Below, in pieces: positions 7,876 through 14,421 of a stretch of DNA of 64,000 bases. The DNA is taken from contig JAZOBN010000008.1 in assembly GCA_045595965.1 (NCBI GenBank), positions 62,001-126,000 on the forward strand, written 5' to 3'. This DNA comes from CAAGNP01 sp045595965 (lineage in GTDB: Bacteria > Bacteroidota > Bacteroidia > Bacteroidales > UBA932). The translations under genes and the position numbers were made by a program. Below the pieces are notes generated by a model. That model was not told the origin of the DNA and searched no databases. It worked only from the letters and a program-made list of their open reading frames with translations. Position 1 is the first letter of the stretch, and each line of letters begins with the position of its first letter.

Positions 7876-9681
7876 GTGAGAGAACGTTTTTTAGTTGGAT
7901 ACAACGATTTTGTTTTACCATTTATGTTCGGAATGGCTTTCATTCTGATATATTTGGTAATTGCCATAATTAAAGTAATAGCACAACTGCCAAAAGAGGA
8001 TAAGAAAAGATACTTTATCTCCCTTATCAATCCCCTTATCCTTTGGAAAGATTTCAAAGATATAGTGTGTGATTGTCTACTGCATGTCAAGATATGGAAA
8101 AGGAAGCCTCTATTGGGATATATGCACTCAAGCATAGCCTTCGGCTGGTTCATGATTATTGTCCTGGGACATATCGAGACATTCCTCTATGTCCCGGAGA
8201 GGGCAAGTCTTCTATACTACCCCATCTTCTTCAGATATTTTGTAATGGAGACCAATGAGACACTTCAGGGTGCACTCCTCTTCTTTCTCATGGACTTCTT
8301 CCTTTTTATAATCTTGTCCGGCATTGCACTGGCTATTTTCAAAAGAATCCGTTCTAGAGCCCTTGGGATGAAAAGGACTACCAAAACTACATTGCCTGAC
8401 AAAATTGCAATGTATGCCCTTTGGTGCATTTTTCCTCTACGTCTCCTTGCTGAAGGGTTTACAGCAGGGATCAGTGGAGGGAGTTTCCTTACCAAGTCCA
8501 TCTGGTATCTGTTCTCAAATTTTCTGAGCAACGACTACCATATTTTACCCACTTGGTGGGCATACTCAATCGCATTAGGTGTATTCTTCTTCATGCTCCC
8601 GTTCACCAGATATATGCACATCCCCACAGAGATGTTCTATATCACATTGAGGAATGCAGGAATTAAGTCTTCACACTATAGAAAAGGGTACTCAACAGCA
8701 GAGATTTACTCTTGCAGCAGTTGCGGTATGTGCATAGATGCATGCCCTATGACCACTCAGAAGAAGAATCTCCCCTATTCATCTGTATATTTTGTCCGTT
8801 TCCTCAGAAGGAGGAGAAAAAGAAAGATGGAGGAGATTGCCGACAAATGTCTTCAATGTGGAAAATGTGTTGCAGTCTGTCCTGTAGGGGTAGATTCCTG
8901 CCGTCTGAAGCTCTTTGTAAGGGAGAGGGAACAAAGTTCCAATATCACTTCTGATTTCTCATATCTCCCTTCTAATCCTGTTACACAGGAGAAACCACAT
9001 AAAGTTCTATACTACTCTGGCTGTATGACCCAGCTTACACCGGCAATCTCCCGTTCAATGAAATCGTTACTGAAAAAAGCGGGGGTTGATTTTACCCACA
9101 TGGATGAAGATGGTGGAATCTGTTGCGGAAGACCTATGATTCTTGCCGGACAGAAAGAGAAGGCAATGGAGATTATTGAGAAGAATACAAAAATTATATT
9201 GGAAAGTGGTGCAGATACACTTCTTGTAACTTGTCCAATATGCTATAAGGTATTCAGAGAAGAGTATTCTCTTAAAGGGATAAAAGTGATCCACCATACA
9301 CAATATATCCTTGACCTTGTCAAATCGGGAAGTTTGCAGATTGAAAAAGGGGATCAGAGAGTTGTTTATCACGATCCATGCGAACTCGGCAGAGGTTGTG
9401 GCATATATAAGGAACCAAGGCAATTGCTCTCCCTTGCTGGAGATCTTGTTAGTGCAGAGAAAGAGGGTGACGAGTCAATTTGTTGCGGAGGAAGTGTCGG
9501 CAGTCTTACTTTGAACCAGGAAGATCGCAACCACGTCACTGAACTCGCTGTGAACAATCTCCTTTTCAACAATCCCGACACCATAGTGACAGCATGTCCT
9601 CTATGTTTGAAAACATTCTCACCCAGGGTGCAAAATGGTGTTAAAGATATAGCAGAAATTATAAACAGTTGTACTAAATAG
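7876..9681 (+). CDS. Membrane Fe-S reductase: NarI/HdrE-like membrane domain fused to HdrD-like 4Fe-4S and CCG domains
   Basis: A 601-aa fusion. The N-terminal ~270 residues hold about five to six membrane helices, with histidines in YMHSSIAFGW, VLGHIETF and RYMHIPTE that could bind b haem as in HdrE or NarI. Next are two 4Fe-4S clusters (CSSCGMCIDACP, CLQCGKCVAVCP) and two complete CCG motifs: SGC, ICCG, CPIC and then DPC, ICCG, CPLC. This is the plan of DsrK/HmeD/HdrD proteins joined to their membrane partner. It could link the soluble Hdr-like complex to the quinone pool. The start is GTG 2 bp after the previous stop; the next ATG (7924) would cut into the first helix. The substrate is unknown. 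Confidence 0.87.
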   Translation: MRERFLVGYNDFVLPFMFGMAFILIYLVIAIIKVIAQLPKEDKKRYFISLINPLILWKDFKDIVCDCLLHVKIWKRKPLLGYMHSSIAFGWFMIIVLGHIETFLYVPERASLLYYPIFFRYFVMETNETLQGALLFFLMDFFLFIILSGIALAIFKRIRSRALGMKRTTKTTLPDKIAMYALWCIFPLRLLAEGFTAGISGGSFLTKSIWYLFSNFLSNDYHILPTWWAYSIALGVFFFMLPFTRYMHIPTEMFYITLRNAGIKSSHYRKGYSTAEIYSCSSCGMCIDACPMTTQKKNLPYSSVYFVRFLRRRRKRKMEEIADKCLQCGKCVAVCPVGVDSCRLKLFVREREQSSNITSDFSYLPSNPVTQEKPHKVLYYSGCMTQLTPAISRSMKSLLKKAGVDFTHMDEDGGICCGRPMILAGQKEKAMEIIEKNTKIILESGADTLLVTCPICYKVFREEYSLKGIKVIHHTQYILDLVKSGSLQIEKGDQRVVYHDPCELGRGCGIYKEPRQLLSLAGDLVSAEKEGDESICCGGSVGSLTLNQEDRNHVTELAVNNLLFNNPDTIVTACPLCLKTFSPRVQNGVKDIAEIINSCTK

Positions 9682-9685
9682 TTTT

Positions 9686-10981
9686 ATGGAAAATTTCACA
9701 CCCACAAAGTATTCTTTGATGAATGTCGCCACCGGAAGGGTATTTGACGACACAGGATGGCTGTTGGCAGATCCTCAATACTCTGGTGCCCCTTCACTTG
9801 TAAGGGCTATTTACGAAAAGAAACAATTGGAACTCAGAGGTGAAAGTTACGGTCTGTATACATTTGCAGATTGGCTCCCTGTAAACAAAATCCTTCAAGG
9901 TTCATCAGCAACAGCCACATACAAGAGTGAGAAACTCGCGGCACACCTTGGTCTTGACAATCTATACATCGCCTTCTCCGGATATTTCCCGGAGAAAGGG
10001 GCAATGATGCGCACCTGCTCTTTCAAGGAGACTGAGGCATATTCAGTATGCGGAAGATTACCACAGGATAACAAAAAAGTCCTTGTAGTGGCATCTGCCG
10101 GCAATACTGCACGTGCTTTCGCACAGGTTTGCTCCGACAATGACATTCCACTCCTTCTTTTCGTACCTGAGGACAACCTTGAAGCACTATGGTTCAAAGC
10201 ACCTCTGAAAGAGTGTGTAAAACTTGTATGTCCACCTAAAGGGTGCGATTACTTCGATGCCATAGCCCTTTCTCAGGCTGCTTGTACTTCAGATAAGTTT
10301 ATGGATGAAGGTGGTGCAAAAAATGTTGCCCGTCGCGACGGTATGTCCACTACAGTTCTTTCTGCAACCACCACTATCGGTAGAATTCCAGATGTTTATG
10401 TACAGGCAATCGGTAGCGGAACCGGTACAATAGCTGCATGGGAAGCAAATATGAGACTTATTGAAGATGGACGCTGGGGCTCTCATAAGATGAGACTATA
10501 TCCTACCCAGAATATCCCATTTACCCCTATGCATGATGCCTGGAAGGCAAGAAGCAGAGATCTGCTCCCTATGAACCAGGAAGAGGCAAGGGTAAAAGCT
10601 CTTCAAATCGATGCAAAAGTCCTTTCAAACCGCAAACCTCCCTATTCAATTTATGGCGGGTTGTTCGATGCTATGAGCGATGCTACTGGTGAAATCCACA
10701 TTTCAGACAACCAGGCTATCAGAAATGCAGGGGAATTGTTCCTTGAAAAAGAGGGGATTGATATCCATCCTGCAGCTGCAAATGCCCTTTGTGGTCTTAT
10801 CTCTGCAATCGAGTGCGGCCATATTATGAGAGATGAAGTGGTTATGCTCAATATCACCGGCGGTGGTGAAAAGCGCTTCAAATCAGAACACAATATATTT
10901 AACCTTAAACCTAATCTAATCATATCTCCTGACGAGGATAAAGAGACAATTGTCAGGAAGACAGAAGCTTTATTCAGATAA
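9686..10981 (+). CDS. Cysteate synthase family PLP enzyme (threonine synthase paralogue)
   Basis: A 431-aa fold-type II PLP enzyme. The methanogen cysteate synthase makes L-cysteate from O-phosphoserine and sulfite. Family-like segments include WLPVNKIL, TYKSEKLA, LYIAFSGYFPEKGA, TCSFKETEA with the predicted PLP lysine Lys114, the phosphate loop SAGNTARAFA, EGGAKNVARRDGM, QAIGSGTGTIAAWEA and NRKPPYS. I recall these as matching methanogen cysteate synthase far better than ordinary threonine synthase, although the N-terminal zinc-like cysteines are absent. In Bacteroidota cysteate feeds sulfonolipid (capnine) synthesis; in Methanosarcinales it feeds coenzyme M. It begins 4 bp after the Hdr-like genes and overlaps the SulP start by one base. 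The exact substrate is inferred. Confidence 0.85.
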   Translation: MENFTPTKYSLMNVATGRVFDDTGWLLADPQYSGAPSLVRAIYEKKQLELRGESYGLYTFADWLPVNKILQGSSATATYKSEKLAAHLGLDNLYIAFSGYFPEKGAMMRTCSFKETEAYSVCGRLPQDNKKVLVVASAGNTARAFAQVCSDNDIPLLLFVPEDNLEALWFKAPLKECVKLVCPPKGCDYFDAIALSQAACTSDKFMDEGGAKNVARRDGMSTTVLSATTTIGRIPDVYVQAIGSGTGTIAAWEANMRLIEDGRWGSHKMRLYPTQNIPFTPMHDAWKARSRDLLPMNQEEARVKALQIDAKVLSNRKPPYSIYGGLFDAMSDATGEIHISDNQAIRNAGELFLEKEGIDIHPAAANALCGLISAIECGHIMRDEVVMLNITGGGEKRFKSEHNIFNLKPNLIISPDEDKETIVRKTEALFR

Positions 10982-12681
10982 TGAAACTCAATATTTCATT
11001 CAAGCCCAAATTCTGGGAGGTATTCCAGAAGGGAAAATATTCACTTGATGCATTCCGCTCCGATTTGATTGCGGGTGTAATCGTTGGTATCATTGCATTA
11101 CCATTGGCAATTGCATTCGGTATTTCATCAGGGGTCTCTCCCCAACAAGGTCTGATTACAGCCATTGTTGCCGGTTTCCTTATGTCATTCCTCGGTGGTT
11201 CACACTTCCTTATTGGAGGTCCTACAGGGGCATTTATCGTAATTGTATATGGTATTGTGACCAAATTTGGAATGGATGGTCTGATCATTGCCACAGCCAT
11301 GGCAGGAATTATACTGGTGCTGATGGGTTTATTCAAACTTGGTACACTTATCAAGTTCATCCCCTATCCTATTATCGTAGGTTTTACATCAGGTATTGCC
11401 GTAGTCATTTTCTCTACCCAAATTAAAGATTTCTTCGGACTACAGATAGAAAATGTCCCTTCAGGATTCATCGAACAATGGGGGTGCTATTTCAAACATT
11501 TCCATACAATTTCACTTGAGGAGACATTGCTTGCCCTTTTATGTCTTGGAGTGATTATCGTGTGGCCTAAAGTGACCAAGAAGATTCCAGGCTCACTCAT
11601 AGCTATCGTAGTGGGAATTGTTGCATCTGTAGTTGCCACCAAAGTGGATGGGATCAGTTTCCTCACCATCGGTGACAAATTTCCCGAACTGGCAGGTGGG
11701 CTTGCATTCCCCAAACCCTCTCTCCCTAAATTCAACATTGATACTATCCAGGAGCTCTTCTCCCCTGCATTTACGATTGCCATCCTTTGTGCTATTGAAT
11801 CGTTGATGGCTGCAATGGTTGCAGATGGTGTTACAGGAAAGAGACATGACTCCAATACCGAACTTATAGGTCAGGGTGTTGCCAACATCATCACCCCATT
11901 CTTTGGCGGTATCCCGGCAACAGGGGCATTGGCAAGAACCATGGCAAACATCAACAATGGTGGTCGTACCCCTGTTGCCGGCATAGTGCACGCAGTGGTG
12001 CTGTTGGTGATCTTCCTCTTTTTGCTCCCCTACGCAGTCTATATCCCCCTCTCCTGCCTTGCTGCAATCCTTGTTATGGTTGCATACAATATGAGTGAAT
12101 GGAGGACATTCAAATACCTCTTGCATGGTGACAAAGCAGATGTTATCGTACTTCTTATCACCTTCTTCCTGACAGTAATCATTGACTTGACAGTGGCTAT
12201 TGAAGTTGGTCTTGTCCTTGCAATTATCCTGTTTGTAAAACGTGTGATGGAGACCTCTCATATCAATGTCCTGAACCAGGAAAAAATTGCTGCTACAGAA
12301 AATGATGAGAAAGCACAGCTTACAGATACTGAGCACCTTTACATCCCAAAAGGTGTTGAAGTATATGAAATTGACGGTCCTTTCTTCTTCGGACTTGCAA
12401 GTAAAATCGATGAGCTTGACCGTTTTAGAAAGGCCGATCTTAAAGTTAGGGTCATCAGGATGAGAAAAGTTCCATTCATCGACTCTACAGGGCAGAACAA
12501 CTTGAGAAACCTCTATCTCAGATCGAAGAAGGAGAACATCACAATTGTCCTTTCAGGTGTTACCGATGCAGTAAGGGCTTCACTTGAAAAATCGGGACTT
12601 GCCGGCGAAATTGGCTCGGACAACATCCTTCCACACATCATCCCTGCAATGGCAAGGGCTGGAGAACTTGTTGAAAAATAA
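10981..12681 (+). CDS. SulP family anion permease with STAS domain
   Basis: A 566-aa inner-membrane transporter. The membrane part (about 25-420) includes the SulP segment DLIAGVIVGIIALPLAIAFG and GGPTGAFIVIVYG. The cytoplasmic STAS domain lies around 455-560, with the phospho-site-like motif PFIDSTGQNNL. SulP proteins carry sulfate, bicarbonate or other anions with Na+ or H+. The substrate is not readable from sequence. The one-base overlap with the cysteate synthase gene argues for a sulfur oxyanion or sulfonate, while carAB farther upstream would fit bicarbonate. The first ATG is used because it overlaps the previous stop. Confidence 0.92.
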   Translation: MKLNISFKPKFWEVFQKGKYSLDAFRSDLIAGVIVGIIALPLAIAFGISSGVSPQQGLITAIVAGFLMSFLGGSHFLIGGPTGAFIVIVYGIVTKFGMDGLIIATAMAGIILVLMGLFKLGTLIKFIPYPIIVGFTSGIAVVIFSTQIKDFFGLQIENVPSGFIEQWGCYFKHFHTISLEETLLALLCLGVIIVWPKVTKKIPGSLIAIVVGIVASVVATKVDGISFLTIGDKFPELAGGLAFPKPSLPKFNIDTIQELFSPAFTIAILCAIESLMAAMVADGVTGKRHDSNTELIGQGVANIITPFFGGIPATGALARTMANINNGGRTPVAGIVHAVVLLVIFLFLLPYAVYIPLSCLAAILVMVAYNMSEWRTFKYLLHGDKADVIVLLITFFLTVIIDLTVAIEVGLVLAIILFVKRVMETSHINVLNQEKIAATENDEKAQLTDTEHLYIPKGVEVYEIDGPFFFGLASKIDELDRFRKADLKVRVIRMRKVPFIDSTGQNNLRNLYLRSKKENITIVLSGVTDAVRASLEKSGLAGEIGSDNILPHIIPAMARAGELVEK

Positions 12682-12701
12682 TTTAATCAAATCAATACAA
12701 T

Positions 12702-13355
12702 ATGAAATTTTTTCTTGACACTGCCAATCTGGAGCAGATCAAAGAGGCACAGAGCCTCGGTATCCTTGATGGTGTAACCACTAACCCATCTCTAATGGCA
12801 AAAGAGGGGATCAAAGGGAAAGAGAACATCATGAAACATTATGCAGATATCTGTGAAATTGTTGATGGTGACGTGAGTGCAGAGGTTCTTTCAACCACTT
12901 ATGAAGAGATGGTAAAAGAGGGTCACGAACTTGCAAAAATCAACCCCCAGATCACCGTCAAACTCCCATGTACCGTCGATGGAATCAAGGCTGTGAAATA
13001 TTTCTCTTCACTTGGCATCAAAACCAACTGTACACTTGTATTCTCTGTAGGTCAGGCACTTCTTGCAGCAAAAGCTGGTGCAACCTATGTTTCACCATTT
13101 GTAGGTCGTCTTGATGACATTTCAAGCGATGGCATTGCACTTGTAGGTCAGATTGTGGATGTTTATAACACCTATGGTTATCCTACACAGGTACTTGCTG
13201 CCTCTATCCGTCACACTCAGCACATTATCCAATGTCTTGAAGTGGGTGCAGATGTAGCTACATGTCCATTGAAAGCCATCCTTGGTCTTATCAACCATCC
13301 TTTAACTGACAAAGGTCTTGCCACCTTCATCAGTGATGCTGCAAAGATGGTATAA
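12702..13355 (+). CDS. Transaldolase / fructose-6-phosphate aldolase-like (TalC type)
   Basis: A 217-aa small class I aldolase. It starts MKFFLDTANLEQI and has DGVTTNPSLMAKEG, the Schiff-base lysine Lys87 in ITVKLPCT, TNCTLVFS and YVSPFVGRLDD. The length fits the short TalC/MipB group, whose members act as transaldolase (sedoheptulose-7-phosphate plus glyceraldehyde-3-phosphate) or fructose-6-phosphate aldolase. In Bacteroidota the short form usually serves as the pentose-phosphate transaldolase. It follows SulP by 20 bp in the same run of genes; no metabolic link to the upstream genes is evident. Confidence 0.95.
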   Translation: MKFFLDTANLEQIKEAQSLGILDGVTTNPSLMAKEGIKGKENIMKHYADICEIVDGDVSAEVLSTTYEEMVKEGHELAKINPQITVKLPCTVDGIKAVKYFSSLGIKTNCTLVFSVGQALLAAKAGATYVSPFVGRLDDISSDGIALVGQIVDVYNTYGYPTQVLAASIRHTQHIIQCLEVGADVATCPLKAILGLINHPLTDKGLATFISDAAKMV

Positions 13356-13375
13356 TTTCCAACCCAATTACAGAA

Positions 13376-13825
13376 ATGTACAATCGAGGAGCAGCGATAT
13401 TGGTAAAAGTACTATTCCTTATCTATATAGGAATGGTACTTTTCTTCTGCTTCTTCAACCTCTCTATGCCCGATCTTGAACTCCCGGGCTACTTCCTCGG
13501 AATAAGGATTGACCGTTATTTCCACTTTATAATGTTTCTCCCCTATCCCTTTATCGGATGGCTCACATACCGCTATTCCAGACATCTGGGGAGATACAAG
13601 GAGTTCGCCTCAAGTCTTACACTTGTCACAGGGATGGTATTTGCTGTTGCCACCGAGTTGGTACAGAAATATCTTCTTATATCAAGAGATGGTGATATTA
13701 TAGACTTCTTCGCCGACCTTTGCGGTCTCCTTGTCGGCACTATCGTAGTACGATTCATCGGTGAGTGGATGATAAGGATAACAGAGAAAATTGTTCCACC
13801 TAAAGAGCATGATGACAGAAAATGA
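13376..13825 (+). CDS. VanZ-like membrane protein
   Basis: A 149-aa protein with four membrane helices. The VanZ-family pattern is recognisable as IDRYFHFIMFLPYPFIGW (helix 2), ATELVQKYLLISRDGDIIDFFAD and the following LCGLLVGTIVV helix. The family has no defined reaction; VanZ itself gives modest teicoplanin resistance, and most members are housekeeping envelope proteins. It starts 20 bp after the transaldolase gene and its stop overlaps the next start (ATGA), so the two downstream products are probably made together. Confidence 0.85.
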   Translation: MYNRGAAILVKVLFLIYIGMVLFFCFFNLSMPDLELPGYFLGIRIDRYFHFIMFLPYPFIGWLTYRYSRHLGRYKEFASSLTLVTGMVFAVATELVQKYLLISRDGDIIDFFADLCGLLVGTIVVRFIGEWMIRITEKIVPPKEHDDRK

Positions 13826-14418
13826 AAAAGATACTATTGGCTATTTTTATTGGATTCTTTACACTCAATGTATCTGCCCAGAATGGCATTCAACCTATCA
13901 GAGAGAATAAAATTGCAGTAAAATTGAATGCTGCAGCCCTTGTTGGGGTTGTCAATCCTGCCATTGAGGTAAAAGTTCACAAGCACTTCTCTGTACAGCT
14001 CGAAGGGATGGGGATCTTCTACCCTTATGGTATTCCAGGGACTGATGCTCCATTGGTACTTGGTGCCACATTTACCGAAGCACACTGGTATCCAAAAGAG
14101 ACCTTCAGAGGGTTTTATGCAGGACCAAATGTGGGCTGGGGTGTGTGGAAACTCTCAAAGGGGGTTGTCCCTGCCTATTGGGGGACTTATCCTGAAAGTT
14201 ACCAGATGGGGACAAACATAATGATGGGTGCCACCCTGGGTTACCAGTTCTGTATAGGGGAGAGATGGGGAATCGACATCTCCTGGGGACTTGGCTACTC
14301 AATTTCGGCATATGAAGGGCACATGACCTCCGACGGTTCACAATATGTCGGATGGAATCACAGCGGCGAGTGGCTCCCTGCCTACAAAGGGGCTGTAAAT
14401 ATTGTATACAAGTGGTAG
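13822..14418 (+). CDS. Outer-membrane beta-barrel protein, DUF3575-like
   Basis: A 198-aa exported protein with a signal peptide (MKKILLAIFIGFFTLNVSAQ, cut after about residue 20). The mature part is alternating hydrophobic/polar strands rich in Trp, Tyr and Gly, ending NIVYKW with an aromatic C-terminus as in outer-membrane barrels. The pattern VKLNAAALVGVVNPAIEVKV, HWYPKETFRGFYAGPNVG and LGYQFCIGERWGIDIS resembles DUF3575 proteins of Bacteroidales, which are small surface barrels of unknown role. It is the last gene of the long + strand run and ends 3 bp from the convergent gene, with no terminator hairpin between. Confidence 0.72.
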   Translation: MKKILLAIFIGFFTLNVSAQNGIQPIRENKIAVKLNAAALVGVVNPAIEVKVHKHFSVQLEGMGIFYPYGIPGTDAPLVLGATFTEAHWYPKETFRGFYAGPNVGWGVWKLSKGVVPAYWGTYPESYQMGTNIMMGATLGYQFCIGERWGIDISWGLGYSISAYEGHMTSDGSQYVGWNHSGEWLPAYKGAVNIVYKW

Positions 14419-14421
14419 CTA

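Noticed and set aside
9686..10981. Plain threonine synthase call for the PLP enzyme
   Set aside because: The PLP segment TCSFKETEA, the WLPV and FSGY-PEKGA motifs and EGGAKNVARRDGM fit the cysteate synthase branch, and no threonine pathway gene adjoins it.
11593..12336. 247-aa Cys/His-rich frame on the minus strand
   Set aside because: Antisense shadow of the SulP gene; the composition reflects codon structure, not a real protein.
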